From Rhizomicrobium palustre (GTDB taxonomy: Bacteria; Pseudomonadota; Alphaproteobacteria; Micropepsales; Micropepsaceae), in contig NZ_JAASRM010000001.1 in the NCBI RefSeq assembly GCF_011761565.1, positions 2,604,139-2,668,138 of the forward strand: DNA of 64,000 nt. Reading direction: 5' to 3'. The notes below the pieces were generated by a model. That model saw only the letters and a program-made list of their open reading frames with translations. It was not told the origin of the DNA and did no database searches. Below are positions 17,378 through 24,778 of this stretch, piece after piece; the stretch's first letter is position 1, and every line of letters starts with the position of its first letter. The position numbers and the translations under genes are program-made.

Positions 17378-18175
17378 TCAGAGCCCTTTGGCGATGAAAT
17401 GCGGGTTCGCGAAGCCTGGCTTGCCATAGAGGAAGGGCTTGCCTTCCACCGTCGTGACCGCGCCGCCTGCGGCCGCAAGCACGGCATGGCCCGCCGCCGT
17501 ATCCCATTCCATGGTGCGGCCATGGCGGGGATAGATATCCGCTTCGCCCGCCGCGATCAGGCAGAATTTCAGCGAGGAACCTGCCACCACGAAATTCTTG
17601 ATCTGATAGGCGCCAAGATATTCGGCGGTCTTGCCGTCGTTATGAGAGCGGGAGATGGCGGCCACCAGCCCATCCTTGCCGGGCTGACGCACGGTGATGG
17701 GATGGGCTTCGGCGAAGTCCGGCGCGCCGCCGGGCGGGCAGGTCATGGCGAAGGCGCCCGAAAGGCTCTCGCCGAAGAAGATGCGCTCCTTGGCCGGGGC
17801 ATAAACCACGCCGCGCACGGGCTTGCCTTCCACGATTTCGGCGATATTGACCGTGAACTCGCCATTCTTGTTGACGAACTCCTTGGTGCCGTCGAGGGGA
17901 TCGACCAGGAAGAACCGCTTGCCCACTTTCGGGGTCCGTCCTGCCGCCACTTCTTCTTCGGCCACCACCGGCACGTCGGGGGCGAGCTGGGCCAGCCGTT
18001 TCAGGATAAAGCGCTCGGCATCCACGTCCGCGGCCGTCACCGGCGACATGTCCTCTTTGCGGGTCGCCGTGATCTCGTCGGTGTAGTGCTCCAGGATGAT
18101 GGCCCCGGCGTCATAGGCGATGCGGGCGAGCGCCCGGAGCATGGGTGAAGAGGCGTGGGCGTGATTATCGGTCAT
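17378..18175 (-). CDS. cysQ: 3'(2'),5'-bisphosphate nucleotidase (CysQ type)
   Basis: A 265-residue inositol-monophosphatase superfamily enzyme. It carries the metal-binding acidic cluster AEEEVAAG, the signature VDPLDGTKEFV and the C-terminal EWDTAAGHAVL. The GTKEF variant and length point to CysQ rather than inositol phosphatase. CysQ removes 3'-phosphoadenosine 5'-phosphate formed in sulfate assimilation. The ATG at 18175 overlaps the stop of the upstream DUF3553 gene as ATGA, so translation is coupled. A longer open frame to 18319 lies over that gene and is rejected. Confidence 0.9.
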   Translation of the reverse strand: MTDNHAHASSPMLRALARIAYDAGAIILEHYTDEITATRKEDMSPVTAADVDAERFILKRLAQLAPDVPVVAEEEVAAGRTPKVGKRFFLVDPLDGTKEFVNKNGEFTVNIAEIVEGKPVRGVVYAPAKERIFFGESLSGAFAMTCPPGGAPDFAEAHPITVRQPGKDGLVAAISRSHNDGKTAEYLGAYQIKNFVVAGSSLKFCLIAAGEADIYPRHGRTMEWDTAAGHAVLAAAGGAVTTVEGKPFLYGKPGFANPHFIAKGL

Positions 18176-18387
18176 GGTGTCTCCTCGCCTAAGTGTAACC
18201 CGTCTGCGGGGGAGAGTTCGAGGGGGCTGACATCGGTATGGATCACCTGTTTGCCCCCATGCTCGAAATTCACAGTCACTTTGGTCCCCACCACCGACTG
18301 GACTTGACCGGTTCCCCATGCCGGTGCCGCAGGCAGCCGAACCCAGTCGCCGGGGGCCAGAAACACGGGGGGCAAATTCGAACCCAT
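18172..18387 (-). CDS. DUF3553 domain protein, coupled to cysQ
   Basis: A 71-residue protein matching DUF3553: an SH3-like beta-barrel with PGDWVRLPAAPAWGTGQVQSV and GTKVTVNFEHGGKQVI. Proteins of this kind, common in alphaproteobacteria, resemble the CarD/KOW-type small barrel, but a function is not established. It overlaps cysQ by four bases (ATGA). Its start codon overlaps a CtrA-type site shared with divergent chpT. Confidence 0.8.
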   Translation of the reverse strand: MGSNLPPVFLAPGDWVRLPAAPAWGTGQVQSVVGTKVTVNFEHGGKQVIHTDVSPLELSPADGLHLGEETP

Positions 18388-18401
18388 TAAGCTTTCCTTA
18401 A
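18387..18401. promoter_or_regulatory. CtrA-type binding site TTAA-N7-TTAA upstream of chpT
   Basis: TTAAGCTTTCCTTAA fits the full CtrA consensus exactly. It lies 51 bp upstream of the chpT start and overlaps the ATG of the divergent DUF3553 gene. ChpT phosphorylates CtrA in Caulobacter, so a site here would close a feedback loop. The match is seen directly; binding is inferred. Confidence 0.65.
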
Positions 18402-18451
18402 GCGGTAAAGGGGACGATAACCATTTCTAAACCCCGACAACCAGGGCTACC

Positions 18452-19060
18452 ATGAACGATATCGAATTCTCCGCTTTTCTCGTCAGCCGGGTCTGCCACG
18501 ACCTCGTTGGGCCCCTAGGCGCCGTCGTCAACGGCTTGGAAGTGCTGGAAGATGAACGCGATGCCGCCATGCGGGCCGATGCCCTGAAGATCGTGACTTC
18601 GAGCGCGGCCCAGGCTTTGGCGCGGTTGCAATTCATGCGTATAGCCTTCGGCGCGGCGGGCTCGGCGGGGGCCGAACTCGACCTCGGCGAAGTCGGGCGG
18701 CTGGTCACGGGCCTGCTCTCGGGCGGGCGTCTCAGCGTGGAATGGGAGCCCTCCCATGCCCATTGGCCGAAGGATTGGGCCAAGCTTCTGATGAATGCGG
18801 CGCTGATCGCGGCCGATTGCCTGCCGCGTGGTGGGCTGATCCGCATCTCCACCCCCGAAGGAGCCCCAGGCTTCACCATTACCGCGGAAGGCACCGGCGT
18901 GCGCATATCGGAAGATGTCGCAAAGGCTCTGCACGGCGAGGCCTTGGAGCCGGATGCGCGCGGGGTGCAGCCGATCCTGACCTATCGTCTTGCCCGGGGC
19001 GTCAATGCCGGCCTGACCATCACGCTGAAAGAAGGCTTCGTGGAAATCGTTGCCGGCTAA
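18452..19060 (+). CDS. chpT: Histidine phosphotransferase ChpT
   Basis: A 202-residue protein. The N-terminal helix carries the phospho-accepting His in SRVCHDLVGPLGAVVNGLE (His16). It is followed by a degenerate kinase-like ATP-domain fold (LLMNAALIAADCLPRGG) without the ATP-binding motifs, which is the ChpT architecture. In Caulobacter, ChpT passes phosphate from the hybrid kinase CckA to CtrA and CpdR, controlling the cell cycle and motility. The next two genes, a single receiver domain and a CheR methyltransferase, run in the same direction. Confidence 0.92.
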   Translation: MNDIEFSAFLVSRVCHDLVGPLGAVVNGLEVLEDERDAAMRADALKIVTSSAAQALARLQFMRIAFGAAGSAGAELDLGEVGRLVTGLLSGGRLSVEWEPSHAHWPKDWAKLLMNAALIAADCLPRGGLIRISTPEGAPGFTITAEGTGVRISEDVAKALHGEALEPDARGVQPILTYRLARGVNAGLTITLKEGFVEIVAG

Positions 19061-19132
19061 AGCAAGTTTAGACTTTAAGTTCGCCTCAAGCTAATGGCAG
19101 CCGCGAAGCGAATTTAAAGTCCGATGCTTTAG
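19057..19132. repeat. Long imperfect hairpin between chpT and the receiver gene
   Basis: Two nested inverted arms: CTAAAGCA (19057-19064) pairs with TGCTTTAG (19125-19132), and GACTTTAAGTTCGC (19071-19084) pairs with GCGAATTTAAAGTC (19108-19121) with one mismatch. There is no T-run. It may stabilise or process the mRNA, or be a mobile palindrome. Confidence 0.6.
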
Positions 19133-19200
19133 GGGCCGGAATAAAGCGGCCATTTACTTTCACGCGCTAGGTTCGGTTCAGTAAGGGATTGGCTTGTTCT

Positions 19201-19566
19201 ATGAAAACCTGCCTCGTGGTCGATGATAGCCGTGTGATCCGTAAGGTCGCTTGCGCGATTCTGAAGGAACTGTCGTTTGAGACCGAGGAAGCCGAGAATG
19301 GTGCGCAGGCGCTTGTTGCCTGCCGCCGTCAGATGCCCGATGTGATCCTGGTCGATTGGCAGATGCCGTCGATGAGCGGCGTCGAATTTTTGCGCGCCTT
19401 GAATCACGAGATTTTCGGCCGCCGTCCGGCGGTGTTGTTCTGCACCACCGAGAATGATCCGGCCAATATCAGCGAAGCCGTCAACGCAGGCGCTGGCGAC
19501 TATATCGTGAAGCCCTATGACCGGAAAATACTGGCGACCAAGCTCGCGGAAATGGGGCTTGTCTAA
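19201..19566 (+). CDS. Single-domain response regulator (CheY-like)
   Basis: A 121-residue receiver domain with the acidic pair D8-D9, phosphorylation site Asp52 (LVDWQMPSMSG), Thr in CTTEND and Lys104 (YIVKPYD). There is no output domain. It sits between chpT and cheR, ending six bases before cheR, so it may receive phosphate from ChpT or a chemotaxis kinase. The ATG at 19201 is chosen; a TTG at 19189 directly abuts AAGGGA and is less likely. Confidence 0.9.
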   Translation: MKTCLVVDDSRVIRKVACAILKELSFETEEAENGAQALVACRRQMPDVILVDWQMPSMSGVEFLRALNHEIFGRRPAVLFCTTENDPANISEAVNAGAGDYIVKPYDRKILATKLAEMGLV

Positions 19567-19571
19567 TCACC

Positions 19572-20411
19572 ATGAACGGGGCTGATCTCGCTTATCTCGC
19601 CAATGTCCTGCGCCGCCGTACCGGCATTGTGCTGGCTGAGAAAAAGACCAGCATGATCGAAACGCGGCTGGCGCCGGTGATCCGCCGCTTCGGCTTTCGC
19701 GATGCCGGCTCGCTTCTGAAGGAACTGCATTACGGTCACGAGGCGCTTGTGCAGGCGGTGATCGAGGCGATGACCACCAACGATTCGGCCTTCTTCCGCG
19801 ACCGCCGCACCTTCGAGGAATTTCGCGATATCGTTCTGCCCAATTTGATGGAAGAGCGGGCCGAGACCAAGCAGCTCCGCATCTGGTGCGCGGCGTGCGC
19901 GGCCGGGCAGGAGCCATATTCCATCGCCATGCTTTTGGATGATGTCGGCCTCATCGAACAAGGTTGGCAGATCACGCTGATCGCGACCGACATCAATACC
20001 GAGATGGTGGCGCGCGCCCAGGAAGGCGTCTATTCGCAGATTGAAGTGCAGCGTGGCCTTCCCATCCGCCGCCTCGCCAGCCACTTCACCAAGGAAGACG
20101 AGCGCTGGCGCATCTCCGACAAGCTGCGGCGGATGGTGAACTTCCGCACCTTTAATCTGCTTGATTCATTCGGCTGGTTGCCGGATTGCGACGTCGTCTT
20201 CTGCCGCAATGTGCTGATGTATTTCGAACCCAAGACGCGGTTCTCGGTGCTCGATCGCATCAGCGAGATATTGGCGCCGGATGGTGCCTTGCTGGTCGGA
20301 CCTGCCGAGTCGCTCGTGGGCTACGAACTCGGCTATGTTCCGGCCGAGCATGCGCCAGGCCTGTTCTATCGAACCCGGCCTGTGCCGTTCCGGCGCCGTA
20401 TCGCGGGCTAG
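19572..20411 (+). CDS. cheR: Chemotaxis protein methyltransferase CheR
   Basis: A 279-residue SAM-dependent methyltransferase. It has the all-helical N-domain (residues 1-75), TTNDSAFFRD, the SAM site WCAACAAGQEPYSIAM and FCRNVLMYFEPKTR, all hallmarks of CheR. It should methylate glutamates on chemoreceptors. No receptors or cheA/cheW are adjacent. The link to chpT and a receiver suggests a role in the cell-cycle/motility circuit rather than a complete chemotaxis cluster. Confidence 0.93.
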   Translation: MNGADLAYLANVLRRRTGIVLAEKKTSMIETRLAPVIRRFGFRDAGSLLKELHYGHEALVQAVIEAMTTNDSAFFRDRRTFEEFRDIVLPNLMEERAETKQLRIWCAACAAGQEPYSIAMLLDDVGLIEQGWQITLIATDINTEMVARAQEGVYSQIEVQRGLPIRRLASHFTKEDERWRISDKLRRMVNFRTFNLLDSFGWLPDCDVVFCRNVLMYFEPKTRFSVLDRISEILAPDGALLVGPAESLVGYELGYVPAEHAPGLFYRTRPVPFRRRIAG

Positions 20412-20435
20412 CGCGCGTCCCTTAAGAACGCGCGC
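20411..20435. terminator. Hairpin between convergent cheR and btuB
   Basis: GCGCGCGT (20411-20418) and ACGCGCGC (20428-20435) form an 8-bp perfect stem with a 9-base loop in the 36-bp gap between convergent genes. There is no T-tract. Confidence 0.5.
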
Positions 20436-20447
20436 CACCCTATATCA

Positions 20448-22316
20448 TCAGATTTTCGCGCGAATACCTGCCGTGAAGGTGCGCCCGATGGTGCCGTAGC
20501 CACCGGTCAGTTCATCACGGTTATCCGTCACGTTCTCAACCCGCCCGAACAGTTCGAGACCCTTGGCCAGGCTGTAGTTGGCGAAGAAGCCGAGTTCAGC
20601 GCGATCCTTGAGCTTGGTGAAGTGGCCGGCATCGTCGAAGCGGCTGCCGACATAGGTCAGCGAGGTGCCGAGCGACAGATCGCTGAGTGCCTGCCAGGTG
20701 AGCGTGCCGCTCACGCTATCATGCGGGCGGCGCGCCAGTTGCAGGCGGGTGATCTGGTTGAGGTTGGTGAGGTTGGTGTAGCTGAGGCTGGCCTTCAGGC
20801 CCTCCACGATCTCGCCAGAGGCTTCCACTTCGATGCCCTTCGCCAGCGAACGCGCTACGTTGTAGTAATAGCCGCCTTCATTGGCGCGCAGCGAGCAGGC
20901 GGTGGAGGTAACGCCCCAGCAGGAGAAGAAATCGATCTGGTTGGTCGTGGCGCGCGAGAAATAGGTCGCCGAAACCACCCAGCCGCCGACGGCCTGATCG
21001 ATGCCCGCTTCCCAGCCCGTCGCCAGTTCCGGCTTCAGCTGGGTCACCGGGTTGGAGTAGGGCGAATAGAGCTGATACAGCGCCGGGGCCTTGAAGCCGT
21101 CGCCGATATTGGCGCGCAGCGTGGTGCCTTCCGCCAGTTGATAGGCGACATTGGCCTTGTAAGAGGTGTGATCGCCGAACTGGCTATTATGGCTGTAGCG
21201 GGTGCCGACCGTAACCGTCAGGTTCGAGAGCGGAGAAACCTGAAGCTGGCCATAGACGCCATCGACGCGCACCGCACCGCCGATCGCTGCCGCATCATAC
21301 TGGCCCTTCTGGGCGAAGCTGGTGCGTTCATGCTCATAGCCGAAGGTAACGACATCGGTCTGGTTCAGCTTATAGCCGCCCTGATATTCGATGCTGGTGG
21401 TGCCGCCTTTGCCGTAGAAATCCTGCACGGTGTCAAAGGTCTTGCGGTCGCTGTCGCTGCGGCTGATGGACAGACGATTGGTGAAACGACCGTTCAAGAA
21501 ATCGCCATTCACGCCGCCATAGAGCGCCAGAAGTTCATTGGTGCCGTATTGATGCGTATCGGCAAGGGTGTAGTTCGGCGGCGGGAAGCCATCGAAGCTG
21601 TCACGCGCACGGGTGTAATAGACGCGCGCGTCAACGCTCACTTCCTCAGTCGCGTGCCAGCGCAGATTGCCGGTGGCGCCGAAGTGATGATAGCCGTCCG
21701 CTTCCGAATTGCCATTGCGGCTGTCGGCAGCCGAGACGCTGTTGGTAGTGTAGAAATTCGCTGCCGCGCCGAAATCAAGCGTGGAATAGCTGCCCCTGGC
21801 CGCGGCGTTCACATGCACGGTGTCGAGCGAACCGGCTTCCGCCGTCAGCGTCGCCTTGTTTTCTCCGCCACGCGCGGTGACGAGGCTGATGACGCCGCCG
21901 ATGGCATCGCTGCCATACAGCGTCGATTGCGGGCCGCGCAGCACTTCCACGCGCTCAAGACCATTGGCGAGCACGTCACCCATCAAGGCCTGGCCGGTCG
22001 GGGCAGAGGGATCATTGATGCGCACGCCATCCACGAGCACCACGGACTGGCCGACTTCGGCGCCACGCAGCAGGACCGAGGTGGTCTGGCCGACACCGCC
22101 ATTGCGGATCACGGTCACGCCCGGCGCGGTCGCCAGAGCGTCCGACAGAATGACGGTTTGACGGGCTTCAAGATCGGATGCGCTGATCACCGAAATGCTG
22201 GCGCCGGTGACGGCGGCAGGCTCGGGCGTGCGTGTGGCACTGACGACGATGGTTTCAGCGCCCGCAGCCGAGGCAAGGCTCATCACAGCAGCGGATGATA
22301 AAAGTAGTTTACGCAT
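20448..22316 (-). CDS. btuB: Vitamin B12 TonB-dependent receptor BtuB
   Basis: A 622-residue outer-membrane receptor. The signal peptide ends about residue 20 (AAGA-ET), followed by a TonB-box-like TIVVSAT, plug motifs (LVDGVRINDPSAP, VEVLRGPQSTLYGSDAIGGVI) and a beta-barrel ending in the aromatic C-terminal strand. Length equals typical BtuB (~614). The ATG at 22316 is fixed by CAGGAGAA four bases upstream. Its leader contains a well-formed cobalamin riboswitch, which identifies the substrate as a corrinoid more firmly than the protein alone. Confidence 0.93.
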   Translation of the reverse strand: MRKLLLSSAAVMSLASAAGAETIVVSATRTPEPAAVTGASISVISASDLEARQTVILSDALATAPGVTVIRNGGVGQTTSVLLRGAEVGQSVVLVDGVRINDPSAPTGQALMGDVLANGLERVEVLRGPQSTLYGSDAIGGVISLVTARGGENKATLTAEAGSLDTVHVNAAARGSYSTLDFGAAANFYTTNSVSAADSRNGNSEADGYHHFGATGNLRWHATEEVSVDARVYYTRARDSFDGFPPPNYTLADTHQYGTNELLALYGGVNGDFLNGRFTNRLSISRSDSDRKTFDTVQDFYGKGGTTSIEYQGGYKLNQTDVVTFGYEHERTSFAQKGQYDAAAIGGAVRVDGVYGQLQVSPLSNLTVTVGTRYSHNSQFGDHTSYKANVAYQLAEGTTLRANIGDGFKAPALYQLYSPYSNPVTQLKPELATGWEAGIDQAVGGWVVSATYFSRATTNQIDFFSCWGVTSTACSLRANEGGYYYNVARSLAKGIEVEASGEIVEGLKASLSYTNLTNLNQITRLQLARRPHDSVSGTLTWQALSDLSLGTSLTYVGSRFDDAGHFTKLKDRAELGFFANYSLAKGLELFGRVENVTDNRDELTGGYGTIGRTFTAGIRAKI

Positions 22317-22469
22317 GACGTTCTCCTGGTTTGCGCCAAGAGCCGGCACGCGGGATATCCCGCATGAACTCCAAAGATGGATCATACTTCCCGCGACGAC
22401 TCCAATACTGTCGTCGCGACGGTTTCCCCCGCAGTTTTCGGCGCACCCCGGCCGGAAACAGGACGACAG

Positions 22470-22612
22470 CATCAGGCAGGTCTCCTGGCTTTCCGGGTCT
22501 TCGTCCGCTTCCGCCTTCCCGGGATATCCCAGTGGCGTTTGGAAGCGTTCTCGCCGGGCACAGTTGCGGGGGCAGCCGCTTTCGCGTTCCCTAAACCTGA
22601 CACCTGGGGCAC
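22470..22612 (-). promoter_or_regulatory. Cobalamin riboswitch controlling btuB
   Basis: Read on the minus strand, the hallmark B12-box elements appear in order: GGGAA, GCTGCCCCCGCAACTGT, then CCACTGGG, GGGAAGGC and finally GCCAGGAGACCTGCC. All core motifs of the AdoCbl aptamer are intact. The aptamer ends about 155 bases before the btuB start, leaving room for an expression platform. It should switch btuB off when cobalamin is plentiful. Confidence 0.95.
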
Positions 22613-22693
22613 TGCTAGACCGCTTTTGGCCCTGGGGTCAACCGCCGGACGTAGACGTCCGAAAATGGCCAGACGAGGCGTGTCTTTTGCGCC

Positions 22694-24163
22694 ATGATGG
22701 CCGCCATGGATATGCCACCTTTCGACATCTGCTACCGGGCCTTGGCGAGCCGCGATGCGCGCTTCGACGGACGTTTGTTTGTGGCGATTACGTCTACCGG
22801 CATCTACTGCCGCCCGATCTGCCCGGCCCGCACCGCAAAGCCAGAGAATTGCCGCTTCTTTCCGAGTGCTGCTGCCGCTCAAGAAGCAGGCTTTCGTCCC
22901 TGCCTGCGCTGTCGCCCGGAAATCTCGCCCGATGCTGCTGCCTGGCGCGGGACCTCCAATACCGTATCGCGCGCGCTTGCGCTGATCGCCGAAGGTCATT
23001 TGGATAGTGAGGCGAATATCGCAGAACTCGCCGACAGGCTTGGTGTTGGCGAACGCCAATTGCGCCGTTTGTTCGAGAAACATCTCGGCGCCTCACCGGT
23101 GGTCGTGGCGCAGACACGCCGTATCCTTTTCGCCAAGCAGCTTATTCAAGACACTGCTCTATCAATGAGCGAAATCGCGGAAGCCTCAGGCTTCGGCTCT
23201 GTCCGGCGTTTCAATGATGCGTTCCGCAAACTCTATGGCAAAAGCCCAAGCGAGCTTAGGGCGCGCAAAGCCGCGATAGGTGCGATCACCGTCAAGCTCG
23301 GCTATCGCGCGCCTTATGATTGGGATCAGATGATCGCGTTTTTGGGCGGGCGTGCGGTAGATGGTGTCGAGATCGCCGAGCCCTCGCGCTACGCCCGCAC
23401 CATCTCGCTTCATGGGCATATGGGTGCCATCGAGGTGCGGCCAGGGAAGGGGCATCTTGTTGCAGCTATCCGCTTCGCCGAGCCGCGCCACTTGCTCGCG
23501 ATTGTTGGGCGGTTGCGGCGCCTCTTCGATCTTGATGCGGATGTTGCCGCTATCGGCGCGCATCTTTCGGCGGATGCCCATCTCGCGCCGCTGATCGCCA
23601 AACGGCCGGGTTTGCGCACGCCGGGCACTTGGGACGCGTTCGAACTTGCCGTGCGCGCCATTCTTGGTCAGCAGGTGAGCGTGGCTGCGGCGCGCAAACT
23701 GGCCTGCAAGCTGGTGGCGCTGACCTCTCCCATACTGACGCCCGACATCACAGGCGACGAGCGGCTGAAGGCGATCTTTCCAGACGCCGTGCGCCTCGCC
23801 GCGGCCGATCTTTCCAGCTTCGGCATGCCCAACGCCCGAAAGAAGGCATTATCCGCATTGGCCGATGCGGCGAACGCCGATCCGCGTCTTCTGGATGTGC
23901 ACGGCGCCTTCGAAACCGTCATCGCGCGGCTCACGCAGTTGCCGGGCTTCGGTCCGTGGACGGCGCAGTACTGGGCCCTACGCGCGCTGCGCGACAGCGA
24001 TGCCTTTCCCGCCGCGGACCTCGCGCTTCTCAGGGCGATGGAGGAAGGTGGTGCGCGGCCAGCGCCCTCCGCCCTATTAGCGCGGGCGGAGAATTGGCGG
24101 CCCTGGCGGGCCTATGCCGCCCAGCATCTTTGGGCTCAGGATGCAGACCGTGCTTTATCATGA
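22694..24163 (+). CDS. Ada/AraC/AlkA fusion: alkylation-response DNA glycosylase
   Basis: A 489-residue fusion with three parts. Residues ~10-85 are the Ada zinc/methylphosphotriester domain with all four Cys (39, 43, 70, 73). Residues ~85-185 are an AraC-type double helix-turn-helix (ADRLGVGERQLRRLF, FGSVRRFNDAFRKLYG). Residues ~195-489 are AlkA: an N-terminal TBP-like domain, then the HhH-GPD motif LPGFGPWTAQYWALR with a catalytic Asp in PAADLALLR. It should sense methylated DNA, activate repair genes and excise 3-methyladenine. The ATG at 22694 is followed by others at 22697, 22706 and 22712. ogt overlaps its end. Confidence 0.92.
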   Translation: MMAAMDMPPFDICYRALASRDARFDGRLFVAITSTGIYCRPICPARTAKPENCRFFPSAAAAQEAGFRPCLRCRPEISPDAAAWRGTSNTVSRALALIAEGHLDSEANIAELADRLGVGERQLRRLFEKHLGASPVVVAQTRRILFAKQLIQDTALSMSEIAEASGFGSVRRFNDAFRKLYGKSPSELRARKAAIGAITVKLGYRAPYDWDQMIAFLGGRAVDGVEIAEPSRYARTISLHGHMGAIEVRPGKGHLVAAIRFAEPRHLLAIVGRLRRLFDLDADVAAIGAHLSADAHLAPLIAKRPGLRTPGTWDAFELAVRAILGQQVSVAAARKLACKLVALTSPILTPDITGDERLKAIFPDAVRLAAADLSSFGMPNARKKALSALADAANADPRLLDVHGAFETVIARLTQLPGFGPWTAQYWALRALRDSDAFPAADLALLRAMEEGGARPAPSALLARAENWRPWRAYAAQHLWAQDADRALS

Positions 24164-24662
24164 CGCCTTCGACACGCCTTTAGGCCCATCCCACCTCGTT
24201 TGCGATCAAGAGGGGCGCTTGCTTCTCTTTGGTTGGTATGAGGGCGCGCGCTGGCAAAAAGCCTTTTCCGGCGGCGACATCATGGACCAACCCAACCCCT
24301 TCGGCCTGCGCGATGCCTTCACGGCCTATTTCGCCGGAGAGGTGACGCGGCTCGACAGGCTCGCCATCGGGGTGCGCGGCACCGATTTTCAGATGGAGGT
24401 TTGGCAAGCCCTGCGCACCATTCCCGCGGGCCAGACCCTAAGCTATGGCGCGCTCGCCCAGCGAATCGGTAAAGCGAATGCGGTGCGCGCTGTGGGGCTC
24501 GCCAATGGCGCCAATCCCATCGCGCTCGCGGTCCCTTGTCATCGTGTTATCGGCAGCAGCGGGTCTCTGACCGGTTATGGCGGTGGACTCGAACGCAAGC
24601 GATGGCTGTTGAGACATGAAGCACAATTCACAGGCATTGGTCTATTTGCACAAAAACTGTAA
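24141..24662 (+). CDS. ogt: Methylated-DNA-protein-cysteine methyltransferase
   Basis: A 173-residue O6-alkylguanine transferase. The active-site PCHRVI carries the methyl-acceptor Cys. The helix-turn-helix region TDFQMEVWQALRTIPAGQTLSYGALA and the Asn hinge (GLANGANP) precede it. The start at 24141 overlaps the glycosylase gene by 23 bp and is chosen because MQTVLYHDAFDTPLG gives the expected N-terminus; an ATG at 24114 is possible. It repairs O6-methylguanine stoichiometrically and forms an operon with the Ada-AlkA sensor. Confidence 0.93.
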   Translation: MQTVLYHDAFDTPLGPSHLVCDQEGRLLLFGWYEGARWQKAFSGGDIMDQPNPFGLRDAFTAYFAGEVTRLDRLAIGVRGTDFQMEVWQALRTIPAGQTLSYGALAQRIGKANAVRAVGLANGANPIALAVPCHRVIGSSGSLTGYGGGLERKRWLLRHEAQFTGIGLFAQKL

Positions 24663-24674
24663 TCCCGCTTACAC

Positions 24675-24696
24675 GATTAACCGCTAGCGGTTAATC
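24675..24696. promoter_or_regulatory. 22-bp perfect palindrome upstream of phoR
   Basis: The site, centred on TTAACCGCTAGCGGTTAA with flanking GA/TC, is a gapless perfect palindrome 12 bp after ogt and 83 bp before phoR. With no loop it is a poor terminator, so an operator is more likely. The binder is unknown. Confidence 0.5.
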
Positions 24697-24778
24697 CTTA
24701 TGCGTCCCTCTGTCATTTAGCCGCGCAATTGGCCATCACCGTTACCGAACCGTCGCAGTTCATGGCCAAATTGCGTCT

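Noticed and set aside
20622-22298. 558-residue plus-strand frame opposite btuB
   Set aside because: Shadow of the receptor gene; composition is low-complexity Arg/Ala/Gly with no fold motif.
24710-24716. CTGTCAT upstream of phoR as a PHO box
   Set aside because: Only one half-site is present; no second repeat at the 11-bp spacing on either side.
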